Of a stretch of 43,430 nucleotides of DNA, positions 1 through 7,282 are shown piece after piece. The notes under the pieces were generated by a model. The model ran no database searches, was not told where the DNA came from, and saw nothing but the letters and a program-made list of their open reading frames with translations. The stretch is from an uncultured Prevotella sp. (GTDB lineage: Bacteria > Bacteroidota > Bacteroidia > Bacteroidales > Bacteroidaceae). Numbering within the stretch: position 1 is the stretch's first letter; each line of letters opens with the position of its first letter. Position numbers and translations under genes: made by a program. The DNA lies in NCBI GenBank assembly GCA_927910885.1, contig CAKMOD010000078.1, positions 1 to 43,430 on the forward strand, given 5' to 3'.

Positions 1-20
1 GATACAGTTTTTTTATTCAT
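1..20 (-). CDS. Start of a gene running off the left edge
   Basis: On the minus strand an ATG at 20-18 opens a reading frame (Met-Asn-Lys-Lys-Thr-Val) that leaves the window after six codons. It lies 16 bases downstream of a good minus-strand -7 box at 36-44, which is the usual promoter-to-start distance here. Too little is visible to name a product; the Lys-rich start would fit a signal peptide but does not prove one. Confidence 0.4.
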
Positions 21-35
21 AGATTTTCAAATGCT

Positions 36-44
36 GCAAAGGTA
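36..44 (-). promoter_or_regulatory. Bacteroidota -7 box (TACCTTTGC)
   Basis: Read on the minus strand the sequence is TACCTTTGC, a full match to TAnnTTTGC. No TTG lies about 20 bases upstream. It would start transcription near base 31, toward the left edge. Confidence 0.5.
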
Positions 45-136
45 GTAAATAAAAGAATTCCGAGAGTTTTCAGCCTACCAAATGTCCATTACGCCTATTT
101 GGTGTAGTTTTTCTTTTCTGTTTAATGTAGGTTATA

Positions 137-176
137 TAAAAAAGCCGCACTTAATCACAAAAGTAACTAAGTGCGG
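137..176 (-). terminator. Rho-independent terminator of the lipoprotein gene
   Basis: Inverted arms CCGCACTTA and TAAGTGCGG (145-176), followed on the minus strand by a GC then a T-run (137-143). It sits just past the stop codon of the lipoprotein gene. The rest of 45-222 holds only an imperfect inverted repeat near 76-107 and no gene. Confidence 0.75.
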
Positions 177-222
177 ATATGTATTTGTTTTTCTTTTGAT
201 TAACTGTCAGTGATAACCAATA

Positions 223-1014
223 TTACCTTAACTTCTTACTCATTCTTCCATCAGGTGTCACTCTCAATTCGATAACGTATGTTGTGTCGGCATCAGGGAT
301 TCCGATAATAACATAGTAGTAGAGTGCTTTGGCATCAGCATGTGTAAAATACATCTTACGCAGAATGCTGCGAGAGAGGAAACTTTTAGGGACAAGCGAC
401 TGGAACTCCTGCTTGCGGAAGTCATGTGCAAAGACGGGTGTACCATGATTGTACAATCTCAATGATGCAACATTATCAAGATAGATATTGTCAACTTCAA
501 TTCCGTTATCGTTATAAGTCGACTTAACCACCTTGTCAGATGTCGTTTGTACATGCACCTTACTCTGGAAATATCCTAAGTCTGTACGGATAATGGTATC
601 TTGTGATTGCTCCAAGAAGGTGTTCATTGCGTAAACATGGTAGTTAAAGGCTGAATAGAGGGCTTTGTCATTACTCTTTATTAACTTTACTTCATCGCCA
701 TTTTGGTTGGCAAATTTTAGTAGGTGTGCCGCCTGCTTTTCTATTTTATAGCCATGAATGTTTTGACCTTGCAGGTAGAGTGTATCTTGATAAACCCAGA
801 AGCGTACAGGCATACTTGCTGAGTCAGGGTAGAAGATGCTATCTCCCTTTACCAACATAGCAGGGTCACTGTTCTCTCCATTGGTCCATAAGCCCTGTAA
901 CATCTCTTTTGCTTGCTTGTCCTCGTGTTGCTGTTGATAATCAGCTCCACGATTGCGACAAGCTGTCAAAAGAACCAGTAATGTTAATATGCAAACAAAT
1001 AACTTCTGTTTCAT
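223..1014 (-). CDS. Lipoprotein of unknown function
   Basis: A 263-residue protein with a lipoprotein signal peptide: a Lys-containing N-terminus, a hydrophobic core and a lipobox LLTAC with the lipidated Cys at residue 19. It should therefore be anchored in a membrane facing the periplasm or cell surface. The mature part is mixed alpha/beta with many polar residues and no catalytic motif I recognise. It resembles the DUF4738-type lipoproteins found in Prevotella, but this is a weak impression. It is a single-gene unit: a terminator follows at 137-176, and rfbC upstream ends about 100 bases before its start. A weak -7-like sequence (TATCGTTGC, minus strand) lies at 1037-1045. Confidence 0.75.
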   Translation of the reverse strand: MKQKLFVCILTLLVLLTACRNRGADYQQQHEDKQAKEMLQGLWTNGENSDPAMLVKGDSIFYPDSASMPVRFWVYQDTLYLQGQNIHGYKIEKQAAHLLKFANQNGDEVKLIKSNDKALYSAFNYHVYAMNTFLEQSQDTIIRTDLGYFQSKVHVQTTSDKVVKSTYNDNGIEVDNIYLDNVASLRLYNHGTPVFAHDFRKQEFQSLVPKSFLSRSILRKMYFTHADAKALYYYVIIGIPDADTTYVIELRVTPDGRMSKKLR

Positions 1015-1117
1015 CTTTACTGATACATAGTCGAACGCAACGATAGTACGTTCGTAAATAAATTTGTTATGTCAGACGCATGATTACTGCGGCCAATATT
1101 GTAAAATATTCTGGTGT

Positions 1118-1672
1118 TTATTCAAATACCTTTACGTCCTTCAAAGCCAATCCCTTATTAAGGTCTTTGTCTGAAAGTACGACATCCTTCACGTCGATAG
1201 GCCACTTAACACCTACAGTTTCATCATTCCAGCGGAGGCTCGCCTCTGTCTGTGGAGAGTAGACATTATCTACCTTATAAGTAAAGATAGCCTCGTCAGA
1301 AAGAACAAGGAAACCATGTGCAAAGCCACGTGGTACGAAGAACTGACGCTTGTTGTCCTCAGACAGTTCAACCATAACATACTTGCCGAATGTAGGTGAG
1401 CTCTTGCGAAGGTCAACGGCAACGTCAACTACCTTACCCTTGATGACACGCACCAGCTTAGCTTGTGCGGTATCGCCCTCTTGATAATGTAATCCACGCA
1501 GAACACCATAGCTTGATTTAGACTCGTTGTCCTGTATGAAATCAACATGATAACCAATGTGTTTGTCGAATTCAGCCTGCTTGAAAGACTCGAAGAAATA
1601 GCCTCTATCGTCATTGAACACCTTAGGCTCGATAATCCAAACACCATCAATTTCTGTCTTAATAAACTCCAT
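1118..1672 (-). CDS. rfbC: dTDP-4-dehydrorhamnose 3,5-epimerase
   Basis: Converts dTDP-4-keto-6-deoxyglucose to dTDP-4-keto-rhamnose, the third step of dTDP-L-rhamnose synthesis for surface polysaccharides; cytoplasmic. The 184-residue length is normal for this cupin-fold family. Visible family features: GVLRGLHYQ with the catalytic base His62, Lys72 in AKLVRV, the PRGFAHGF motif with His119, and the catalytic Tyr132 in FTYKVDNVYSP. The other rhamnose genes (rfbA, rfbB, rfbD) are not in the window, so the pathway must be completed elsewhere. A minus-strand -7 box lies at 1696-1704. The leader has no Shine-Dalgarno sequence and is A/T-rich, as usual in this phylum. A second, overlapping minus-strand reading frame is a shadow. 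Confidence 0.95.
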   Translation of the reverse strand: MEFIKTEIDGVWIIEPKVFNDDRGYFFESFKQAEFDKHIGYHVDFIQDNESKSSYGVLRGLHYQEGDTAQAKLVRVIKGKVVDVAVDLRKSSPTFGKYVMVELSEDNKRQFFVPRGFAHGFLVLSDEAIFTYKVDNVYSPQTEASLRWNDETVGVKWPIDVKDVVLSDKDLNKGLALKDVKVFE

Positions 1673-1695
1673 AAATTTAATTTTTAGTTCTTATT

Positions 1696-1704
1696 GCAAA
1701 GATA
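1696..1704 (-). promoter_or_regulatory. -7 box of rfbC (TATCTTTGC)
   Basis: Minus strand reads TATCTTTGC, a full -7 consensus, 24 bases before the rfbC ATG. No TTG is found 20 bases upstream, so the -33 element is degenerate or the promoter is activated. Confidence 0.55.
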
Positions 1705-1775
1705 GTAAGTTTTATCGATTATCGGAAGGATTATTTCCTTTTTCATTATTCAAATAAGAATTTAACGTTGGGGAC

Positions 1776-1807
1776 TTGCCACATCCAAATAAAATAATTA
1801 AATTTGC
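1776..1807 (+). promoter_or_regulatory. Promoter of the HU-SPOR gene
   Basis: A -33 TTG (1776-1778), a 20-base spacer, then TAAATTTGC (1799-1807). The predicted transcription start falls at about 1811-1813, on top of the GTG start codon at 1812. This argues that the TTG at 1776, which opens the longest reading frame, is a promoter element and not a start codon. Confidence 0.65.
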
Positions 1808-1811
1808 AAAC

Positions 1812-2807
1812 GTGATAAAACTCGACCGACATATAGAGATCCTTCTGTTGGAGAATGACTGTGTCATTGTCCCAGGCTTAGGTGGCTTTGTTGCCCATCA
1901 TGTTTCTGCAAGATATGATGAGCAGGATGGCTTGTTCCTGCCACCTTATCGTACGCTTGGCTTTAATGCACAGCTTAAAATGAATGACTCTTTGTTGGCG
2001 CAATCTTACGTAGATGCCTACGATTTAAGCTATCCTGAAGCTTTGCGACAGATAGAGAATGAGGTTGATGAGATTTATCAAACATTAGATGAAGAGGGCT
2101 TATTTGAACTAAATGATCTTGGAAGTCTTTCAAGAAATAGCGATGGTAACTTAGAATTCGAACCTTTTGAAAGTGGAATTCTTACGCCATTGTATTATGG
2201 TTTGAGTAGCTTTAACTTCACTAAGTTTGTTGCAGAAAAGCAGACTGCACCTACAACGATTGAGGTTAAGACACAAAAGCAGGGTTTAGTCTTTGTTGAT
2301 GAGTCTGATACCGCAAACAAACGCCTCAGTATCAGTATGCGTGCAGTGCGCAATACAGCTGCAGCTGCAGTCTTCCTTACTGCGGTCTTCCTTGTTGCTT
2401 TCCCTGGTTCTAATCGTAAGGGTGTAAGTGATAAGCAGCAAATCAAGAGTGGAGTCCTTTATAATATCTTCGATTCTGACGATACATCAAATGCTACTAA
2501 GCAACTTAATACATTAACACCAGCAAGTCAGGTATCAGATGTAAAGTCCCAACAGACAGCTCCTACTATTTCTTCTCATTATTGGGCAATTGTTATGGCA
2601 AGCCACGTAACAGAGAGTAATGCGCGTGCTTTTGTTCATCAGTTGCATAAGAGCGGACTTACTGATGCTCGAGTTTACGAGGGTGCTGAAAGCATAAAGG
2701 TTCTTTATGGCTATTTCTCAAGTCAGAAGGAAGCTTATGAAAAGATGAAGTTTATCAATAAAACTACTGAATTTAAGGAAGCTTGGGTGATAGAGATAGG
2801 AAAGTAA
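1812..2807 (+). CDS. HU-domain and SPOR-domain membrane protein
   Basis: A 331-residue protein from GTG 1812. The N-terminal half (about residues 4-145) resembles the paired HU-like domains of the CCDC81/prokaryotic type, with LLLENDCVIVPGLGGFVAHH near the start. A hydrophobic stretch at about 182-199 (AAAAVFLTAVFLVAF) is a single membrane span. The C-terminus (about 255-331, starting YWAIVMASHV) is a SPOR domain, a fold known to bind peptidoglycan stripped of side peptides at the division site. This predicts an inner-membrane protein with a cytoplasmic, possibly nucleic-acid-binding half and a periplasmic wall-binding tail. I chose GTG 1812 over the TTG at 1776 because the promoter overlaps the latter and homologous proteins, as I recall them, start at (M)IKLDRHIE. 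The role is inferred; likely division or envelope maintenance. Confidence 0.85.
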   Translation: MIKLDRHIEILLLENDCVIVPGLGGFVAHHVSARYDEQDGLFLPPYRTLGFNAQLKMNDSLLAQSYVDAYDLSYPEALRQIENEVDEIYQTLDEEGLFELNDLGSLSRNSDGNLEFEPFESGILTPLYYGLSSFNFTKFVAEKQTAPTTIEVKTQKQGLVFVDESDTANKRLSISMRAVRNTAAAAVFLTAVFLVAFPGSNRKGVSDKQQIKSGVLYNIFDSDDTSNATKQLNTLTPASQVSDVKSQQTAPTISSHYWAIVMASHVTESNARAFVHQLHKSGLTDARVYEGAESIKVLYGYFSSQKEAYEKMKFINKTTEFKEAWVIEIGK

Positions 2808-2993
2808 GACTGACTCTAATGCCTGCAAAGGAAATGACTCGTTTACTTTTTTGCTTATAGAATCCAATACAATAAAGTTAAGAGCAAAGGCTTTTCATAG
2901 CTTATTGATGTTTAGCCTTATTTGTTTCTCCATGAGAGCCTCTTTATCCTCGTCTGAGGTGAGGGGCATTTTTATTAAAATTACTTTTATTAT

Positions 2994-3527
2994 ATGAAGC
3001 GTGTAAGATGTCCGAAGTGTGATAACTTCATAACTTTCGACGAAACAAAATATAAGTCTGGACAACGTCTTGTCTTTCAGTGTCCTCAGTGTAGTAAAGA
3101 GTTTGGAATCCGTATAGGTGTTTCTAAACTTCGCAAGACACAAAAAGAAGAAAACGATGCTCCTATTGATGAAGTGTCAGAAGGCAAGTATGGCTCTCTT
3201 CATGTGATTGAAAATGTATTTCATTTTCGTCAGGTAATCCCACTGCAGATGGGTGAAAATGTTATCGGACGTTATATGAAGGGGAATCCAATTAACTGTC
3301 CGATTGAGACGGTTGACCCAAGTGTCGACATGACTCATTGCTCTATTACTGTCAGCAAGAATAAGCAAGGAAAGTTGCAATATGTATTGCGTGATGGACC
3401 TTCTTATACAGGTACGTTTGTTGATAACGTGATTCTTGGTGACCGTGAGCGTCGTGTTATAGAAGGTGGTACACTCTTTACGATTGGTGCAACAAGTATT
3501 ATTCTTCATACTCCAGATAAAGATTAA
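2994..3527 (+). CDS. Zinc-ribbon and FHA domain protein
   Basis: A 177-residue cytoplasmic protein. Residues 6-33 form a zinc ribbon with two CPxC pairs (Cys6, Cys9, Cys30, Cys33), of the kind also seen at the start of MJ0042-type proteins. Residues about 72-172 are an FHA-like domain: VIGRYMKG at the first strand, then SVDMTHCSITV and a GTFVDNVIL segment. FHA domains usually bind phosphothreonine; the canonical RxxS and Asn residues are only partly matched (THCSI), so binding is unproven. No kinase or phosphatase gene is adjacent. It follows the HU-SPOR gene by 186 bases, with no clear promoter between, so cotranscription is possible. Start chosen at the ATG that begins the ribbon. Confidence 0.8.
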   Translation: MKRVRCPKCDNFITFDETKYKSGQRLVFQCPQCSKEFGIRIGVSKLRKTQKEENDAPIDEVSEGKYGSLHVIENVFHFRQVIPLQMGENVIGRYMKGNPINCPIETVDPSVDMTHCSITVSKNKQGKLQYVLRDGPSYTGTFVDNVILGDRERRVIEGGTLFTIGATSIILHTPDKD

Positions 3528-3600
3528 GTTGTGAAAATACTTTACAATGATTAGGGTAATTTACTCCTAAAAGTCTAAGAACGTACGTCTTTTTATCGAC

Positions 3601-3745
3601 TTTGTAACTATCAGTATGTCAGTTTGTTGTAAACTCGTATTCTTAAAGGTGCTTAATAAGGGTTCAAAAGGGCGTTAGTTGGACTTCAAAAGGGCATCTT
3701 TTAGAAGCCAATATATGCTTAATTCGGATGCAATTAAGCGTTAAT
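3601..3745 (+). repeat. 22-base-period array, GGGCGTTA family, copy A
   Basis: Four consecutive 22-base units: 3648-3669, 3670-3691, 3692-3713 and 3714-3735, with a decayed fifth after it. Units begin GGTGCTTAA, GGGCGTTAG, GGGCATCTT or TATGCTTAA and most end CAAAA or CAATA/CAATT. The upstream flank 3601-3633 (TTTGTAACTATCAGTATG and on) recurs upstream of copy C. The region 3528-3861 contains no gene; besides this array it holds only a terminator. It lies between two convergent genes. Confidence 0.8.
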
Positions 3746-3800
3746 AAAAAATGAGTTTCTGATTTTTTATTACAAAAAACTTGAGTGTGGAGCTTTTGTA

Positions 3801-3850
3801 AAATAATAAAGCCAGCTTTTACGTATCTGTAAAAGCTGGCTTTATTATTT
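3801..3850. terminator. Bidirectional terminator between convergent genes
   Basis: A perfect 22-base-pair inverted repeat (3801-3822 and 3829-3850) with a six-base loop GTATCT. Both ends are A/T-rich (AAATAATAAAG against CTTTATTATTT), so it can work in either direction. It serves the DUF1573 gene on the minus strand and could also stop transcripts from the FHA gene. Confidence 0.85.
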
Positions 3851-3861
3851 TATTTATGGAC

Positions 3862-4248
3862 TTACTTGCCAGTCATGACACCTTCTATATACAGACGGGT
3901 CATTTCAACTTTGCCATTTGTACGTACGGTAATACTCTTCTTGAAGTGTCCTGGGAACTTACCTGTTCCGTTATAAGTCACGTCAATCGTACCTTTCTGA
4001 CCTGGTGCAATCGGTTTCTTGTCATAGTTAGGAATGGTACATCCACAACTTGCAACAATCTGATTAATCACCAATGGGGCTTTACCAACATTTGTAAATG
4101 TGAATGTTGTTTTGTGCACTGGATTGTCGTCAGAGAAAGTACCGAAGTCGTAAGTTACCTTATCAAATTTAATTTCTGCCTGATTCTGTGCTACTGCGAA
4201 TGTCAATCCGAAAACTAACATTACTGTCATTAATAAGAACTTTTTCAT
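3862..4248 (-). CDS. DUF1573 domain exported protein
   Basis: A 128-residue protein with a Sec signal peptide (Lys-Lys start, hydrophobic core, cleavage after AVA about residue 20). The mature part is a single DUF1573 domain, an Ig-like beta fold common in Bacteroidota: KVTYDFGTF, then HKTTFTFTNVGKAPLVI, then a SCGCTIPNY cysteine pair and PGQKGTIDVTYN. The length is normal for one-domain members. The family's molecular function is not known to me. It is a single-gene unit between its own promoter (-7 box at 4285-4293) and the strong terminator at 3801-3850. A plus-strand reading frame over the same bases is a shadow. Confidence 0.9.
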   Translation of the reverse strand: MKKFLLMTVMLVFGLTFAVAQNQAEIKFDKVTYDFGTFSDDNPVHKTTFTFTNVGKAPLVINQIVASCGCTIPNYDKKPIAPGQKGTIDVTYNGTGKFPGHFKKSITVRTNGKVEMTRLYIEGVMTGK

Positions 4249-4284
4249 GTCGTCTTTGTTTAATTGATATTTATTAAGTTCGAT

Positions 4285-4293
4285 GCAAAAGTA
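4285..4293 (-). promoter_or_regulatory. -7 box of the DUF1573 gene (TACTTTTGC)
   Basis: Minus strand reads TACTTTTGC, 37 bases before the start codon. No TTG at the expected -33 distance. Confidence 0.5.
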
Positions 4294-4443
4294 ATCAGAA
4301 AGTTTATAGTTTCATTAAAATTTCACAATAATTAAGGAGATATTGTTATTTTAACTCCTTTCTGGCTATTGTCTTAACAATAAAAGGTGTAGAACTTTCT
4401 TTATATTTTTATAAGGTGTTTCCCATTTTTAATTTAAAGTTCG

Positions 4444-4452
4444 TATCTTTGC
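4444..4452 (+). promoter_or_regulatory. -7 box of aspS (TATCTTTGC)
   Basis: Full -7 consensus on the plus strand, giving an aspS leader of about 80 bases. The -33 position is T-rich without a TTG. Confidence 0.55.
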
Positions 4453-4538
4453 AGGAGATTATTTAAACCTAACAATTGGAAGTTGATTTTCCTTTTTGTT
4501 AATTGCAGAAGCAAAATATAATAAACATATAATAAGGT

Positions 4539-6296
4539 ATGTATAGAACAAATACTTGTGGAGAGCTGCGCCTTTCGGATGCAGGCAAAGAAGTAACCCT
4601 CGCTGGATGGGTACAACGCGCACGTAAAATGGGAGGTATGACTTTTGTCGATCTTCGTGACCGCTATGGTATTACCCAGTTAGTTTTCAATGAGGCCGAT
4701 AATGCAGACCTTTGTGGCGAAGCTAACAAGTTAGGACGTGAATATTGCATCCAAGTTAAGGGTGTTGTCAATGAGCGTCAGAGTAAGAATAGCAAGATTC
4801 CTACAGGTGATATAGAGATTATTGCTAAGGAGTTGAAGGTACTTAGCAGTTCTGAGACTCCTCCTTTTACAATTGAAGATAACACAGACGGTGGTGATGA
4901 TCTCCGTATGAAATATCGCTATTTAGATCTTCGTCGTGAGGCTGTGCGTAAGAATATGGAGTTACGTCACCGCATGACGATTCTTATTCGTAACTTCCTC
5001 GACTCTGCACAGTTTATGGAAGTTGAGACACCTATCCTCATTGGTTCAACACCAGAGGGTGCACGCGACTTCGTTGTACCATCACGTATGAACCCAGGTC
5101 AGTTCTATGCGCTTCCACAGAGTCCACAGACATTGAAGCAGTTGTTGATGGTTGCAGGTTTTGATCGTTACTTCCAGATTGCTAAGTGTTTCCGTGATGA
5201 AGACTTACGTGCTGACCGTCAGCCAGAGTTTACACAGATAGATTGCGAGATGTCATTTGTTGATCAGGACGATGTTATCAATCTGTTTGAGGAGATGGCA
5301 CGTCATCTTTTCCGTGAGATTCGTGGTGTCGAGCTTCCTAAGTTGGAGCAGATGAAATGGCACGATGCTATGAAGCGTTTTGGTTCTGATAAGCCAGACT
5401 TGCGTTTTGGCATGGAGTTCGTGGAGTTGATGGACGACTTGAAGGGTACAGGTTCTTTCTCTGTATTTGATGAGGCTGCTTATATTGGTGGTATTGTTGT
5501 TCCTGGTTGTGCTGAATATAGCCGCAAGCAACTCAACGAATTGACCGATTTTGTTAAGCGTCCTCAGGTGGGTGCTCAGGGACTTGTCTTCATTAAGTAC
5601 AATGCAGATGGTACTGTTAAGAGTTCTATTGATAAGTTCTATACAGAAGAGCAGTTGCTGAAAGTTAAGGAAACAATGGGTGCTAAGGATGGCGACCTTG
5701 TGTTGATTCTTTCTGGTGACAATATAAGAAAGACACGTGTTCAACTCTGTTCTCTACGTCTTGAGATGGGTGATCGTTTAGGTCTTCGCGATAAGAACGT
5801 ATTTAAGTGTCTTTGGATTGTTGACTTCCCATTGTTTGAGTGGAGTGATGAAGAGCAGCGTTTGATGGCTACTCACCATCCATTTACAATGCCTCACCCT
5901 GATGATATTCAGTTGTTGGATGAGCATCCGGAGCAGGTTCGTGCAAAGGCATACGACTTTGTATGTAATGGTATTGAAGTTGGTGGTGGCTCACTTCGTA
6001 TTCATGATACACAGTTGCAGGAGAAGATGTTTGAGGTTCTCGGCTTCACACCAGAGAGTGCTAAGGCACAGTTTGGCTTCTTGATGAATGCATTTAAGTA
6101 TGGTGCACCACCTCACGCAGGTCTTGCTTTCGGTCTTGATCGCTTTGTTAGCATTATGGCTGGTCTCGATTCAATCCGTGATTGTATCGCATTCCCAAAG
6201 AATAATAGTGGACGTGATGTCATGTTGGATGCTCCTTCGTTTATCGATCAGAAGCAGTTGGACGAATTGGAAATCAAGTTAGATTTGAAGGCATAA
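4539..6296 (+). CDS. aspS: Aspartyl-tRNA synthetase
   Basis: Charges tRNA-Asp with aspartate in the cytoplasm. The 585-residue length fits the bacterial class IIb enzyme with its GAD insertion. Domain order: an N-terminal OB-fold anticodon-binding domain (about 1-110, GWVQRARKMGGMTFVDLRDRYG), then the class II catalytic core with motif 2 near residues 216-232 (FRDEDLRADRQPEFTQ), the GAD insertion, and motif 3 near 535 (GLAFGLDRFV). The start ATG is preceded by an A/T-rich leader without Shine-Dalgarno. No other gene shares the unit; a new promoter begins at 6380. Whether it also charges tRNA-Asn cannot be told from the window. Confidence 0.98.
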   Translation: MYRTNTCGELRLSDAGKEVTLAGWVQRARKMGGMTFVDLRDRYGITQLVFNEADNADLCGEANKLGREYCIQVKGVVNERQSKNSKIPTGDIEIIAKELKVLSSSETPPFTIEDNTDGGDDLRMKYRYLDLRREAVRKNMELRHRMTILIRNFLDSAQFMEVETPILIGSTPEGARDFVVPSRMNPGQFYALPQSPQTLKQLLMVAGFDRYFQIAKCFRDEDLRADRQPEFTQIDCEMSFVDQDDVINLFEEMARHLFREIRGVELPKLEQMKWHDAMKRFGSDKPDLRFGMEFVELMDDLKGTGSFSVFDEAAYIGGIVVPGCAEYSRKQLNELTDFVKRPQVGAQGLVFIKYNADGTVKSSIDKFYTEEQLLKVKETMGAKDGDLVLILSGDNIRKTRVQLCSLRLEMGDRLGLRDKNVFKCLWIVDFPLFEWSDEEQRLMATHHPFTMPHPDDIQLLDEHPEQVRAKAYDFVCNGIEVGGGSLRIHDTQLQEKMFEVLGFTPESAKAQFGFLMNAFKYGAPPHAGLAFGLDRFVSIMAGLDSIRDCIAFPKNNSGRDVMLDAPSFIDQKQLDELEIKLDLKA

Positions 6297-6379
6297 CTCT
6301 CTTTTTGGTTGACTTATGTCAATAAAATCTCGCTGAAGGAGTTAAAGCGTTCATTATCTGTTACTTTTTGTCGTAAGTA

Positions 6380-6412
6380 TTTGACACATTGGAATATTTG
6401 ATGTACTTTTGC
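6380..6412 (+). promoter_or_regulatory. Promoter of the histone-like winged-helix gene
   Basis: TTTG at 6380-6383, exactly 20 bases, then TACTTTTGC at 6404-6412. This gives a leader of about 120 bases. A second -7-like box, TATGTTTGC, lies inside the leader at 6458-6466 without a matching -33. Confidence 0.7.
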
Positions 6413-6537
6413 AACAAATAAATAGCATTCACCAGAAGAAAGCTAACAACTCTTTTGTATGTTTGCATTATTTAAGTAGATTGATACATATAAATAATTA
6501 TTCGATTGTTTGAACGATACTTTAATTGTGTAAAACT

Positions 6538-6819
6538 ATGACAGAAAAGAAAGAAGTTAAGTCTGCTCCTAAAGCAGCAAAGAAGGCTCCTGCAAAGAAA
6601 GCTCCTGCAAAGAAGGCAGTTGTAGCTATTAACGCAGAGAATGTCGGTTTTAAGGCTGGCGATGTTTACAATGCTCTTGCTGCTGAGGCTAAGGCCTTGA
6701 CAGTTGCTGAGATTGCTAAGGCTGCTAATATTAGCACAGAGGAGGTTTATCTCGGTATTGGTTGGCTCTTCAAGGAGGGTAAAGTTAAAGGTGAAGATGG
6801 AAAGGTTGCTCTTGCTTAA
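6538..6819 (+). CDS. Winged-helix protein with histone H1-like tail
   Basis: A 93-residue protein. Residues 1-30 are a Lys/Ala/Pro tail with repeated APAKKAPAKK, as in histone H1-like bacterial proteins. Residues 31-93 form a compact winged helix (AGDVYNALAAEAKALTVAEIAK, then IGWLFKEGKVKGEDGK), of the DUF2582/wHTH_10 type as I recognise it. It is probably a small, abundant DNA-binding protein, but binding is inferred. The ATG at 6538 is preferred over a TTG 12 bases earlier because the TTG would add only a few residues. It has its own promoter and a terminator at 6846-6882. Codon use is simple and highly repetitive in the tail. Confidence 0.85.
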   Translation: MTEKKEVKSAPKAAKKAPAKKAPAKKAVVAINAENVGFKAGDVYNALAAEAKALTVAEIAKAANISTEEVYLGIGWLFKEGKVKGEDGKVALA

Positions 6820-6845
6820 TTAGAGTAATTATTATAAAACAGGAG

Positions 6846-6882
6846 GGGAGTCTGTATGATAAAGGTATAGGCTCCCTTTTTT
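6846..6882 (+). terminator. Terminator abutting the next start codon
   Basis: Arms GGGAGTC (6846-6852) and GGCTCCC (6870-6876), seven pairs including one T-G, followed by six Ts (6877-6882). The next gene's ATG starts at 6885, so its whole leader is the terminator stem and loop. Confidence 0.8.
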
Positions 6883-6884
6883 GT

Positions 6885-7214
6885 ATGCAATACGACAAAG
6901 AAATATTACGGGTTCTTGCTGAGGCAGGTAGCGAGGGACTTTCTGTACAGAAAATCTCCCGTCATGTTTTTAATGCTTGTAATTCTCTTTTCAATTCGCT
7001 TAACCAAGAAGATGTACATAAGTATGTACAGACGTATCTTTTGAAGAATAGCAAGTCTTGTAACTCTCTTATTGAAAAGAGTAGGAAGGGAGTTTATCGA
7101 CTTAATGAGAGTAACCAGTTATCTCAACAACTAATTCTTCAGTTTCATGACGAAATCGAAACCCCTAAAGAGAAGCCTGCTGAAGATCAAAGTCTGAGCT
7201 TATTTGATTTTTGA
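6885..7214 (+). CDS. Small winged-helix (HARE-HTH-like) protein
   Basis: A 109-residue protein of unknown function. Residues 5-76 read like a winged-helix domain: EILRVLAEAGSEGLSVQKI, a middle helix, and a final strand ending RKGVYRLN. That layout, with a closing G-V-Y-x-L, resembles HARE-HTH domains, which join DNA-binding and DNA-modifying proteins; this is my reading, not a database match. The C-terminus is an acidic/Pro linker ending DQSLSLFDF, which resembles a sliding-clamp-binding peptide. No separate promoter is visible: it begins three bases after the T-run of the preceding terminator, so expression probably depends on read-through. Confidence 0.65.
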   Translation: MQYDKEILRVLAEAGSEGLSVQKISRHVFNACNSLFNSLNQEDVHKYVQTYLLKNSKSCNSLIEKSRKGVYRLNESNQLSQQLILQFHDEIETPKEKPAEDQSLSLFDF

Positions 7215-7282
7215 TTTTATAGCTTTCTTTTCTTAGTTCTTCTTACTTAACACCACTAAAAAAGAAAAAGCCACATTATTAA

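Noticed and set aside
76..107. Inverted repeat CCAAAT/ATTTGG followed by a T-rich stretch
   Set aside because: Plus-strand orientation has no gene to end there, and the arms are short with an unpaired insertion.
1776..1811. N-terminal extension of the HU-SPOR protein starting at TTG
   Set aside because: The TTG is the -33 element and the following bases hold the -7 box, so this stretch should not be transcribed.
3856..4218. Plus-strand 120-codon frame opposite the DUF1573 gene
   Set aside because: It is the antisense shadow of a clear exported protein with its own promoter and terminator.
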